DNA of 5,138 bases, taken from assembly GCA_007129635.1 (NCBI GenBank), contig SKVE01000298.1, positions 1-5,138 of the forward strand, written 5' to 3'. The notes under the pieces were generated by a model. The model saw only the letters and a list, made by a program, of their open reading frames with translations, was not told the origin of the DNA and ran no database searches. Both the position numbers and the translations under genes were made by a program. This DNA comes from Planctomycetaceae bacterium (GTDB lineage Bacteria; Planctomycetota; Planctomycetia; Pirellulales; Pirellulaceae). Below are positions 1 through 5,138 of the stretch, one piece after another. How positions within the stretch are numbered: position 1 is the first letter of the stretch; each line of letters starts with the position of its first letter.

Positions 1-863
1 AAGCCATGTTCGCCGATTACGTCCAGCAGCTCGAAGATTTCCTGGCCGAGCGGGGCTGGTTGGAGATGGCCTACGTTTACTGGTTCGACGAACCCGCACC
101 GGCCGATTATGAGTTCGTCGCCAACGGGATGCGGCGTCTGAAGAAGTACGCCCCTCGGTTGCGACGGATGCTGACCGAAGAGCCCGGCGATCATGTGCTG
201 GCGGGCCTGGTCGATATCTGGTGCCCGGTCAGCTACAACTACGATGATGAACAAGCGGAAAAACGGCGTGCGTTGGGCGAGCGTTTTTGGTGGTACGTCT
301 GCACGGGGCCCAAAGCCCCGTACTGCACTCTGTTCATCGATCACCCGGCCACCGAACTGCGAGTCTGGCATTGGCAGACCTGGCAGCGTGGGATCGTTGG
401 GACCTTGGTATGGCAATCGAATTACTGGACCAGCAGCGCTGCGTTCCCCGACCAGCCGCAAGACCCGTACGACGATCCGATGGGGTATGTCAGCGGCTAT
501 TCCACCCCGCGCGGCGTGAAGCGGTTTTGGGGCAACGGCGACGGACGGTTTTTGTACCCGCCGCTGGCAGCCTCCGTGCCGGGGAAATCGGGTGATCAGC
601 CGGTGATCCAACCGCCCGTGTCCAGCATTCGGTGGGAGATGATTCGCGAGGGAGTCGAGGATTACGAGATGTTGTACCTGCTGCGACAGTTGCTGGACGA
701 TCAGCGGTCGACTTTTCCCGACGAGCAAGTGACAGCGTGGCGGGATTTGTTGCGAGTCCCGTCTTCGATCAGCTCCGACATGACCACCTTTACCACCGAT
801 CCGACGCCGATTTACGAGCGTCGGCGAGCCGTGGCCCAGGCGATTGAAGCGTTGATGGGTTGA
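1..863 (+). CDS. GH123-like (DUF4091) glycoside hydrolase, C-terminal part, 5' truncated by window edge
   Basis: The reading frame is open to the left edge, so the ATG at position 6 is probably an internal Met and the N-terminal part lies outside the window. About 285 residues are visible. They match the pattern of the DUF4091/GH123 catalytic domain (numbered from that Met): YVYWFDEP at 23-30, with an Asp28-Glu29 pair; an aromatic-rich core (FWWYVCTGP near 94, WHWQTWQ near 121, LVWQSNYW near 134); GDGRFLYPP at 178-186; and the C-terminal signature SSIRWEMIREGVEDYEMLYL at 206-225. In characterised GH123 N-acetyl-beta-galactosaminidases an adjacent Asp-Glu pair serves as stabiliser and acid/base in substrate-assisted hydrolysis, and Asp28-Glu29 plausibly corresponds to it. 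The substrate cannot be read from this fragment, and many DUF4091 proteins are uncharacterised. Whether it is exported is unknown because the N-terminus is missing. The next plus-strand gene starts 99 nt downstream. Confidence 0.85.
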   Translation, partial: AMFADYVQQLEDFLAERGWLEMAYVYWFDEPAPADYEFVANGMRRLKKYAPRLRRMLTEEPGDHVLAGLVDIWCPVSYNYDDEQAEKRRALGERFWWYVCTGPKAPYCTLFIDHPATELRVWHWQTWQRGIVGTLVWQSNYWTSSAAFPDQPQDPYDDPMGYVSGYSTPRGVKRFWGNGDGRFLYPPLAASVPGKSGDQPVIQPPVSSIRWEMIREGVEDYEMLYLLRQLLDDQRSTFPDEQVTAWRDLLRVPSSISSDMTTFTTDPTPIYERRRAVAQAIEALMG

Positions 864-950
864 GGCAAATCGAATCGGTTCATGGTTGGGAGACCGAAAC
901 GCACCTATGGCCGATAAGACCTTTCCCGCGTTCCCTAGGTATCAGCAATC

Positions 951-955
951 GAGGT
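951..955 (+). promoter_or_regulatory. Ribosome binding site of the zinc-ribbon gene
   Basis: GAGGT lies 7 nt before the ATG at 963. It decides between this frame and two overlapping alternatives that start at 860 and 886. Confidence 0.6.
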
Positions 956-962
956 ACTCACG

Positions 963-1229
963 ATGGCGAAGACTCAGTGGATTTGTTCCGAATGTCAATT
1001 GGAGATGCAGCCCATCAAGCTGTTGGATGCCACCGACTCTGGCATGGGCGGCCAGGGGATCGCTCATACCGAGCTGTCTTACGCTGCGATGGATTCGGTC
1101 GCCAGTTTTTTCACGCGGACGATTCCCCGGCTGGGCACCGTCCAAGCCAGGATGTGCCCCGAGTGTGGCCACATCAGCTTATACGGCCGCCCGTCCAGCG
1201 GCAGCGGTGAAATGCTTCGTCGTCCTTGA
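963..1229 (+). CDS. Small putative zinc-ribbon protein (88 aa)
   Basis: This is a short cytoplasmic protein with no signal peptide or membrane segment. Two CxxC knuckles, C8-x-x-C11 (WICSEC) and C65-x-x-C68 (CPECGHISLYG), probably bind one zinc ion in a zinc-ribbon arrangement. The 53 residues between them include a Gly-rich turn (GMGGQG, 27-32). The second knuckle, VQARMCPECGHISLYGRP, resembles the end of small bacterial zinc-ribbon proteins that finish in CPxCGxxxLY. The start is supported by a GAGGT ribosome-binding site at 951-955, 7 nt upstream of the ATG. Two longer overlapping reading frames in the same stretch lack conserved motifs. The gene lies 99 nt after the glycosidase and its stop is 9 nt from the stop of the convergent MBL gene. 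Its function is unknown; a nucleic-acid or protein-binding role would be inference only. Confidence 0.8.
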   Translation: MAKTQWICSECQLEMQPIKLLDATDSGMGGQGIAHTELSYAAMDSVASFFTRTIPRLGTVQARMCPECGHISLYGRPSSGSGEMLRRP

Positions 1230-1239
1230 ATGACGAAGC
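1214..1239. terminator. Hairpin spanning both convergent stop codons
   Basis: GCTTCGTC (1214-1221) and GACGAAGC (1232-1239) form a perfect 8-bp stem, with one further G-T pair inside and an 8-nt loop. The loop contains the TGA of the zinc-ribbon gene (1227-1229). The outer right arm touches the stop codon of the MBL gene (complement of 1239-1241). There is no U-tract on either strand, so it is not a textbook intrinsic terminator. Its position between convergent genes suggests a shared bidirectional 3' end or stabilising structure. Confidence 0.4.
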
Positions 1240-2021
1240 TAGCCGGCATGCCAGCCTTCGGCCAGTTCCTTTTCCCACTGATCCATCAAGGGCCAATCGA
1301 CCGCACACGTGCCGAAATCTGCCAAGTGCTGGTAGCCCTGCAGACGTGTGATGGTCTCGGTCAACCGCTGCGGTTCGTTGCGGAAGAAGGGGCCGTGGCT
1401 GGGCAACAGCCATTGCACATCGCTGCGACGGATTCGCTCCAGCGAGCGGATGAATTTCGGCAGATCGCTGCCATGATGCGCGTCGATCGCGCCGACCGAA
1501 CCGTCACGAAAGATATTATCGCCACTGAACAGGAGTTCACCCAATCGAAAGGATAAGTGACAATCGGTGTGCCCCGGCGTGAACCAGACGTCTAGTTCCA
1601 GACCACCGACGATCACTTTGTCGCCCTCGTCCACCGTGTGGTCGACTTTGACCGGCGGCATCTTTAGATCGATGTCTTGACGTGGGACGTGGGCAAACGT
1701 ATACAAGCGATCACCCGTCGCCAGCGGTTCGACCGCCATGGGATGCGTGGTGACCGTGGTACGCAAAATCTGTTTGGCTTTGGCCAGGCCCTGAATATGA
1801 TCCACATCGGCATGGGTCGCGATCAACATCTTGCATTGTGACAACGGGAAATCCAGCTCCCGAATCATCTCGATAATCTCGTCCACGGTGTCCTCGAATC
1901 CGATGTCGATCAGGATCCACTCGTCACGGTCGAAGACCAAATAGACGTTGCTGCCCAGGACATGACCGGCTTGATGATTGATCTCGATCACATTGGGAAA
2001 GAGGAGACGACGTTCGAGCAT
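1239..2021 (-). CDS. MBL-fold metallo-hydrolase with HxDxDH motif
   Basis: This 260-residue protein is of normal length for a single-domain metallo-beta-lactamase-fold hydrolase of the glyoxalase II-like group. The ordered metal motifs are all visible: ATHADVDH (H70, D72, D74, H75), PGHTDCH (H151), SGDNIF (D168) and PSHGPF (H209). A short C-terminal extension (roughly 215-260) is rich in Trp, Gln and Glu. The second position of the usual HxHxDH motif is Asp72 rather than His, so the metal site is not canonical. No signal peptide or lactonase/RNase Z-specific insert is apparent, so the substrate cannot be called. The ATG at 2021 is preceded by GAAGGAAG (complement of 2031-2038), 9 nt upstream. 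The gene follows the Nif3-like gene on the same strand after 85 nt and may be cotranscribed. A TAGAAT hexamer (complement of 2104-2109) at the nif3 stop could be a -10 element, but no good -35 accompanies it. Confidence 0.88.
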   Translation of the reverse strand: MLERRLLFPNVIEINHQAGHVLGSNVYLVFDRDEWILIDIGFEDTVDEIIEMIRELDFPLSQCKMLIATHADVDHIQGLAKAKQILRTTVTTHPMAVEPLATGDRLYTFAHVPRQDIDLKMPPVKVDHTVDEGDKVIVGGLELDVWFTPGHTDCHLSFRLGELLFSGDNIFRDGSVGAIDAHHGSDLPKFIRSLERIRRSDVQWLLPSHGPFFRNEPQRLTETITRLQGYQHLADFGTCAVDWPLMDQWEKELAEGWHAG

Positions 2022-2030
2022 ATCTTGTTT

Positions 2031-2038
2031 CTTCCTTC
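2031..2038 (-). promoter_or_regulatory. Ribosome binding site of the MBL-fold gene
   Basis: Read on the minus strand this is GAAGGAAG, a purine-rich Shine-Dalgarno-like stretch ending 9 nt before the ATG at 2021. Confidence 0.55.
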
Positions 2039-2106
2039 ACGAGGCGATGCCGCAACCGGGCCCGGAACAGTTTCGGGAACCGCCAATCCGACAGCCTAGG
2101 ATGATT

Positions 2107-2940
2107 CTAGCAGACAGGGCCATTCTTACCATCCCATGCTGTACCTGCTGCTGCCCAGAACAAAGGATCTTCTTCCCGCCGGCTTGCCCAGACCGCGAGT
2201 TTTGGGAATCGATCGGCCAGGCGATCGGCCAGCGTTTCCACAGCAAAACGTTCGCTGGCATAGTGTCCGGGCAGTAACAACGCCATGCCCAATGCTTCGG
2301 CCTCCAAGCAGGTGTGAAACGTCGTCTCGCCCGTCACCAGCACGTCGCAGCCCACGCGTGCAGCCGGTTCCAGGAACTCGCCTGCCGCCCCGCAAGCCAC
2401 GGCGATACATCGCACATCGCGATTCCTATCGCCGACCACGTGCAGGCCCGCGATGCCCAGGAACCGCTTCAGTTCCTGGACCAAATCGGCCAGTCGGATC
2501 GGCTGGCTCAGTCGACCGTACCTGCCTGCGCCCTGTTCGGGTCGTTGCGGATCGTGGACCATCAACGGCAGCACGTCCGTCAGACCTAGACCGTCTGCGA
2601 GTTGCTGATTGATCCCCTGGGCCGCCGAGTCGAAAGCCGTATGCGGGCTGTAGACTGCCACATCGGCTCGGATCATCTGAAGGAGCAAACGACTGGGCGT
2701 CTGCTCTGTCGTCAGCCGTTTCAGCGGCCGGAAGGGCATCGGATGGTGCGTGACAATCAGGTCCACCCCATCCTCCACCGCCTCGGCGACACTGGCGGGT
2801 GTGACCGTCAGGCAGGTCATCACTCGACCCACCGAGCGATCCGGATCGCCCACTAACAGACCAACATTGTCCCAGTCCTCGGCCAATTGCAACGGAGCAA
2901 ACGTATCCAAGAATTCACAGATTTCGCGTAGCGCAGTCAT
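2107..2940 (-). CDS. Nif3-like dinuclear metal-centre protein (YbgI/YqfO family)
   Basis: The protein has 277 residues from the chosen start, the usual length of a short Nif3 family member without the inserted PII-like domain. Both halves of the family are clear: AEDWDNVGLLVGD near 20-32, THHPMPFRPLKRLT from 64, YSPHTAFD at 97-104, VTGETTFHTCLEAEALGM from 202 and PGHYASERFAVE from 224. By comparison with E. coli YbgI, the dinuclear metal ligands should be H65, H66, D104, H226 and E230, and all are present. Family members form hexameric rings. The old label GTP cyclohydrolase I type 2 is poorly supported and the true reaction is unsettled. The frame extends upstream to an ATG at 3015 and another at 2955. 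The ATG at 2940 is preferred because AGAGAGG sits 5 nt upstream and homologues begin at about MTALREICEFLD. The MBL gene follows 85 nt downstream. Confidence 0.93.
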   Translation of the reverse strand: MTALREICEFLDTFAPLQLAEDWDNVGLLVGDPDRSVGRVMTCLTVTPASVAEAVEDGVDLIVTHHPMPFRPLKRLTTEQTPSRLLLQMIRADVAVYSPHTAFDSAAQGINQQLADGLGLTDVLPLMVHDPQRPEQGAGRYGRLSQPIRLADLVQELKRFLGIAGLHVVGDRNRDVRCIAVACGAAGEFLEPAARVGCDVLVTGETTFHTCLEAEALGMALLLPGHYASERFAVETLADRLADRFPKLAVWASRREEDPLFWAAAGTAWDGKNGPVC

Positions 2941-2945
2941 CAGAT

Positions 2946-2952
2946 CCTCTCT
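2946..2952 (-). promoter_or_regulatory. Ribosome binding site deciding the Nif3-like start
   Basis: On the minus strand AGAGAGG ends 5 nt before the ATG at 2940. The alternative in-frame ATG at 2955 has only a weak AAGG 8 nt upstream, and the one at 3015 adds a Ser/Arg/Gly-rich tail not expected in the family. Confidence 0.6.
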
Positions 2953-2979
2953 CATCACAATCGCCTTGGGGTTCGATCC

Positions 2980-2998
2980 CGATCGCTCGGAGCGACCG
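2980..2998. repeat. Imperfect palindrome in the Nif3-like leader
   Basis: CGATCGCTC and GAGCGACCG flank one central G, and eight of nine positions are complementary. It lies 39 nt upstream of the Nif3-like start codon. It could be a regulator-binding site or a small leader hairpin; the sequence alone does not say which. Confidence 0.4.
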
Positions 2999-3043
2999 TC
3001 CGTGTGGGTACCCATCCAAGATCCCTTCGTCCATCATGGTGGG

Positions 3044-3049
3044 ATTGTA
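3044..3049 (-). promoter_or_regulatory. Possible -10 element for the Nif3-like gene
   Basis: TACAAT on the minus strand matches TATAAT at five of six positions, 103 nt upstream of the start codon at 2940. The -35 position would fall inside the left arm of the inverted repeat and shows no clear TTGACA-like hexamer, so the call is weak. Confidence 0.25.
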
Positions 3050-3058
3050 CGACAAGGC

Positions 3059-3135
3059 AAGGGGTCGGGAGTCGTTTTCGGTCGACGATTCACCACATAG
3101 AAAGCGGGTTATCCGAAAGCGACTCCCGATCCCTT
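3059..3135. repeat. Long inverted repeat, 23-bp arms, 31-nt loop
   Basis: The left arm (3059-3081) pairs with the right arm (3113-3135) along all 23 positions. Two of these (3064/3130 and 3075/3119) are G-T in plus-strand reading and would be G-U in a plus-strand RNA, but A-C mismatches in a minus-strand RNA. The loop is 3082-3112. The core of the right arm reads CCGAAAGCGACTCCCGATCC. It sits between divergent genes, so a terminator role for either gene is unlikely. It could be a REP/MITE-like dispersed repeat, a leader RNA structure for the plus-strand gene, or part of an unannotated small RNA. No target-site duplication is evident at its edges. Confidence 0.8.
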
Positions 3136-3192
3136 CCGCTGATTCCACCATGGAATATCTGGCCGGGTGCTTACGCTCCTGCAGCGACGCCG

Positions 3193-3220
3193 TTGCCGAT
3201 TGGGTCGGATTTGTTACCAT
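3193..3220 (+). promoter_or_regulatory. Possible promoter of the secreted-protein/SDR unit
   Basis: TTGCCG (3193-3198) and TACCAT (3215-3220) each match the sigma-70 consensus hexamers at four of six positions and are 16 nt apart. The site would give a leader of about 60 nt before the ATG at 3287. This is a weak match offered as a candidate only. Confidence 0.25.
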
Positions 3221-3274
3221 GCGATGGAGGGAACTTTGGATTTTGCCAGCTAACTTCCTTTCGAAAAAAGACGC

Positions 3275-3280
3275 GAGGAA
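3275..3280 (+). promoter_or_regulatory. Ribosome binding site of the secreted-protein gene
   Basis: GAGGAA is 6 nt upstream of the ATG at 3287. This supports that start and the signal peptide it encodes. Confidence 0.65.
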
Positions 3281-3286
3281 TCGAAG

Positions 3287-3802
3287 ATGAATAAGATTTT
3301 TGCTTTTGCCCTCGTGTGGTTCGTGGCGGGAGGGCCGTGGGGCGGCCTCGGCCCGGCAGCGGCCGATCATCCGGAAGACACCCAAGCGGCAGACGCTCCA
3401 CTGGACGACCAGGCGGAGCGTTTTGCAAAGTTCCAGGAGAAGCTCAGCGGTGCGACCCTGGACGGCCAGTACACGATGTTACGCGACGACGACGATACGT
3501 CACAGCATCCTGAGACGTACACGATCCAGAGTATTCGTAAGCTGCCCGAGGGCGACTTCTGGCTGTTTCAGGCTCGCATCCAGTATGGCGGCAAAGACGT
3601 CACCGTCCCGTTGCCTCTGGAGGTCAAGTGGGCTGGGGACACTCCGGTGATCACATTGAGTCGGCTGAACATTCCCGGTCTGGGCACATTCAGCTCACGC
3701 GTCGTGATCGATGGCGACAAGTATGCCGGTACGTGGAGCCACGATCAGGTCGGTGGGCACTTGTTCGGAACGATCAAACGAAAAGAGTTGAACGATGAGT
3801 GA
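3287..3802 (+). CDS. Small exported protein of unknown function (171 aa)
   Basis: The N-terminus looks like a Sec signal peptide: Lys3, a hydrophobic stretch from about residue 4 to 14, a Gly/Pro-rich segment, and a likely cleavage site after GPAAA (residue 26). There is no lipobox. The mature protein of about 145 residues begins with an acidic linker. A probable beta-rich domain follows, with alternating hydrophobic strands (GDFWLFQARIQYGG, VTVPLPLEVKWAGDTPVITL) and a Gly-rich end (PGLGTFSSRVVIDG, KYAGTWSHDQVGGHLFGTI). I know of similar small secreted proteins in planctomycetes but no function for them. No catalytic motif or cysteine is present. The start has GAGGAA 6 nt upstream. The 3' end overlaps the SDR start codon by 8 nt (ATGAGTGA), so the two genes are probably cotranscribed and perhaps translationally coupled, even though their products work in different compartments. 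Confidence 0.85.
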   Translation: MNKIFAFALVWFVAGGPWGGLGPAAADHPEDTQAADAPLDDQAERFAKFQEKLSGATLDGQYTMLRDDDDTSQHPETYTIQSIRKLPEGDFWLFQARIQYGGKDVTVPLPLEVKWAGDTPVITLSRLNIPGLGTFSSRVVIDGDKYAGTWSHDQVGGHLFGTIKRKELNDE

Positions 3803-4580
3803 AGAGGCGCGAGGCAAAGTGGCGTTGGTCACCGGCAGTGGTCGGCAGCGAGTGGGAAACGTGATCGCCCGGTCGCTGGCCGGTTGGGGATACGATGTAG
3901 CCTTGCACTACCATCGATCCGAGCAGTCTGCCGCTGAAACGGTCGAAGAACTGCGTTCGATGGACGTGTCCAGCGAAGCTTTCAGAGCGGACGTGAGCGA
4001 GTCCTCCGACGTGGACGCGATGTTCGAGCAGATCGTTCGACGATTCGGAAGGCTGGATGTGCTGGTGACCACCGCGTCGATCTGGGAAACCATCCCCCTG
4101 GAAGACGTGACTGCCGAAGATATGCTGCGGCACTATCGAGTGGATGTGCTGGGCACGTTTCTGTGTGCTCGACGTGCCGGTCTGATCATGGCCGACCAGC
4201 CCGAGGGTGGCGTCATCGTGACGTTTAGTGATTGGGCCGTGAAGCGTCCCTACCTGGATCATGCAGCTTACTTTGCGGCCAAGGGCAGCATCCCGACGTT
4301 GAGCCGGGCATTGGCGGTGGAGTTGTCGCACCGCAACCCGAAAATCCGAGTCAACTGTATTCAGCCGGGCCCCATCTTATTTCCGCCGGAATCGACCGAA
4401 GATCAGCGTCAGGCGATGATCGAATCGACGTTGGTAAAAACGGCCAATTGTCCCGAAAGTGTCTCGCTGGCGGTCCAGTTTTTTATCGACAATCCGTTCG
4501 TCACGGGCGTCTGCTTGCCCATCGATGGGGGCCGCTCGATCTACGCCACCGAATCGACCAACCGCCCTCGACCGATTTGA
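3795..4580 (+). CDS. SDR-family oxidoreductase, pteridine reductase-like (FolM/PTR1 type)
   Basis: This 261-residue Rossmann-fold protein has the length of a classical SDR. Visible motifs are the nucleotide-binding loop VTGSGRQRVG (12-21), HYHRS after strand 2 (38-42, favouring NADPH), D66 for adenine, YFAAK with catalytic Y159 and K163, PGPILF (191-196) and the C-terminal FVTGVCLPIDGGRS. Several details point to pteridine reductases. HYHRS is also found in PTR1. D146, in SDWAVKRPYLDHAAY, lies 13 residues before Y159, like the catalytic Asp of PTR1 and FolM. The LVKTA...FVTG...DGGR ending closely follows FolM as I recall it. The expected product would be a reduced pterin such as tetrahydromonapterin, but the substrate is inferred. 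Oddities are TTAS (92-95) instead of NNAG, Asp117 where most SDRs have a structural Asn, and one extra residue in the glycine loop. The start overlaps the preceding gene by 8 nt and has only a weak ribosome binding site, which fits coupling. Confidence 0.9.
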   Translation: MSEEARGKVALVTGSGRQRVGNVIARSLAGWGYDVALHYHRSEQSAAETVEELRSMDVSSEAFRADVSESSDVDAMFEQIVRRFGRLDVLVTTASIWETIPLEDVTAEDMLRHYRVDVLGTFLCARRAGLIMADQPEGGVIVTFSDWAVKRPYLDHAAYFAAKGSIPTLSRALAVELSHRNPKIRVNCIQPGPILFPPESTEDQRQAMIESTLVKTANCPESVSLAVQFFIDNPFVTGVCLPIDGGRSIYATESTNRPRPI

Positions 4581-4597
4581 GCCCTGGGGCAATCGTT

Positions 4598-4631
4598 TTT
4601 GGCAGCCGAACATCATTGTCCGGCTGCCGAA
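4598..4631. terminator. Hairpin after the SDR gene, possible terminator
   Basis: TTTGGCAGCCG (4598-4608) pairs with CGGCTGCCGAA (4621-4631) over 11 positions including one G-T pair, with a 12-nt loop. It begins 17 nt after the SDR stop, between convergent genes. The T-run precedes rather than follows the stem on the plus strand, and the minus strand has A residues after it, so it is not a classical intrinsic terminator. A role in 3' end formation or RNA protection is inferred from position. Confidence 0.4.
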
Positions 4632-4722
4632 CTGAAGTCGTCGCCGATCGAGTATGGATCGCCTTGAGCCTGTTGGCCGTAGCGAGTTTCTCTGGCGGCA
4701 ACCGGCCAAGAGACACCTGCCA

Positions 4723-5138
4723 TCAGTCGTTGCTGTTTTCCAGCCGACCGGCAGCCCACAACACGCCTTGGATCAGCAGGGTTTCAAATTCTTCGGTGCG
4801 CATCGTTTCCGTGGCATGCCCGATGCTGGTGCCAAAAACGCGGCCTTCGCCGAATTGGTTGGTCCACACGATCGTGTGTTCGACATTGTCGCTGGAAACG
4901 CCGATGGCCAGGGATTCGGCCGTATCGGCCTTGGCGTGAATCCGATACAACTCGCCCCGCTCATACGACCAGGTTTCCGGCAACCCGCGCAACGTGGGAT
5001 GGTCCCGTTCCTGGAACGTCACCGTCACCGGGGCGCCCCGTTCATGATTTCGGCTGGTGACTCCCAAAAAGGCCACCCATTGACCGCTCTCTTTTTCATC
5101 CGGCCAGTAATTGTGCAGGGTGCCGTGGATCACCACCG
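4723..5138 (-). CDS. ThuA-domain protein, C-terminal part, 5' truncated by window edge
   Basis: The frame is open to the right edge. The GTG at 5136 codes for Val in the conserved VVIHGTLHNYWPD stretch, so it is not the start. About 137 residues remain of a domain normally somewhat over 200 long. They match the C-terminal part of the ThuA-like (trehalose utilisation, class I glutamine amidotransferase-like) fold: the strand and His cluster VVIHGTLHNYW, then VTVTFQERDHPTLRGLP, RGELYRI, the HTIVWTNQFGEGRVFGTSIG segment with GHATETM after it, and the closing LLIQGVLWAAGRL. ThuA is linked to trehalose and related disaccharide use in rhizobia. Planctomycetes carry many ThuA-domain proteins, often with sugar catabolism or secreted cytochrome/heme proteins, and their reaction is mostly unknown. 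Whether this copy is secreted or fused to other domains cannot be seen. It converges with the SDR gene across a 142-nt gap. Confidence 0.88.
   Translation of the reverse strand, partial: VVIHGTLHNYWPDEKESGQWVAFLGVTSRNHERGAPVTVTFQERDHPTLRGLPETWSYERGELYRIHAKADTAESLAIGVSSDNVEHTIVWTNQFGEGRVFGTSIGHATETMRTEEFETLLIQGVLWAAGRLENSND

Larger units (their letters stand above)
2941..3286. other. Divergent intergenic region, no gene
   Basis: These 346 nt separate the divergent Nif3-like and secreted-protein genes. The reading frames crossing the region have no recognisable motifs, overlap both flanking genes out of frame, and run straight through the inverted repeat. Contents in order: the Nif3-like ribosome binding site, a 19-nt imperfect palindrome (2980-2998), a TACAAT -10-like hexamer on the minus strand (3044-3049), the long inverted repeat (3059-3135), and the presumed plus-strand promoter and leader of the secreted-protein gene (about 3190-3286). 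Confidence 0.7.

Noticed and set aside
871..900. TCGGT/ACCGA short hairpin after the glycosidase gene
   Set aside because: The stem is 5 bp with a long loop and no T-run, within chance expectation.
860..1233. Two plus-strand open frames (116 and 115 codons) overlapping the zinc-ribbon gene
   Set aside because: Neither has a ribosome binding site or conserved motif. The frame starting at 963 has GAGGT and paired CxxC motifs.
1230..1556. 108-codon plus-strand open frame antisense to the MBL gene
   Set aside because: It is fully antisense to a gene with complete metal motifs and shows no independent features.
2056..2077. CCGGGCCCGG palindrome and a short CCCGGAA/TTTCGGG hairpin between the Nif3-like and MBL genes
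   Set aside because: The stems are short and overlap each other. On the transcribed minus strand the second has an A-C mismatch and no U-tract, so it is not convincing as a terminator or operator.
2136..2612. 158-codon plus-strand open frame antisense to the Nif3-like gene
   Set aside because: It is an Arg/Pro-rich translation typical of the complement of a GC-rich gene; the Nif3-like frame is unambiguous.
2915..3385. 156-codon minus-strand open frame across the divergent region
   Set aside because: It overlaps the starts of both flanking genes out of frame, runs through the inverted repeat and has no recognisable motif. The flanking genes have good ribosome binding sites and family matches.
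4673..4709. TTGGCCG/CGGCCAA inverted repeat downstream of the ThuA gene
   Set aside because: The stem is only 7 bp with a 23-nt loop and no T-run, so it is too weak to call a terminator.
4232..4939. 235-codon plus-strand open frame spanning the SDR 3' half and the ThuA region
   Set aside because: It overlaps two well-supported genes in other frames and crosses the convergent gap with no domain pattern.
1..5138. CRISPR array, transposase, tRNA/rRNA or defence-system genes
   Set aside because: I saw no regularly spaced direct repeats, no transposase or nuclease motifs and no tRNA-like cloverleaf sequence. All confident genes belong to metabolic or uncharacterised families.

Overview
The window looks like chromosomal DNA from a planctomycete, most likely of the Pirellulaceae/Rhodopirellula type. 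This is inferred from gene content and style: a DUF4091/GH123-like protein, a ThuA-domain protein, a small secreted protein of a kind I associate with planctomycetes, moderately GC-rich DNA and short mixed-strand transcription units. No marker gene proves the assignment.

Layout, left to right. The 3' part of a GH123-like (DUF4091) glycosidase gene enters from the left edge on the plus strand. It is followed by a small plus-strand gene for a putative zinc-ribbon protein. Convergent to that, two minus-strand genes follow: an MBL-fold hydrolase (1239-2021) and, upstream of it, a Nif3-family protein (2107-2940). A gene-free divergent region (2941-3286) contains a striking 23-bp-stem inverted repeat. 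On the plus strand, a small exported protein gene (3287-3802) overlaps an SDR oxidoreductase gene (3795-4580) by 8 nt. The SDR has hallmarks of the FolM/PTR1 pteridine reductases. A convergent gap holding a hairpin separates it from the 3' part of a minus-strand ThuA-domain gene that runs off the right edge.

How the genes relate. The two edge genes fit the polysaccharide and sugar catabolism typical of planctomycetes but belong to neighbouring loci. The central genes look like conserved housekeeping or poorly characterised genes rather than a defence or mobile system. I found no mobile element, CRISPR array, tRNA or rRNA. The most interesting points are the non-canonical HxDxDH metal motif of the MBL protein, the substituted Asn positions in the SDR, the overlap of an exported-protein gene with that SDR, and the long intergenic inverted repeat. 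I do not see a convincing new multi-gene system.
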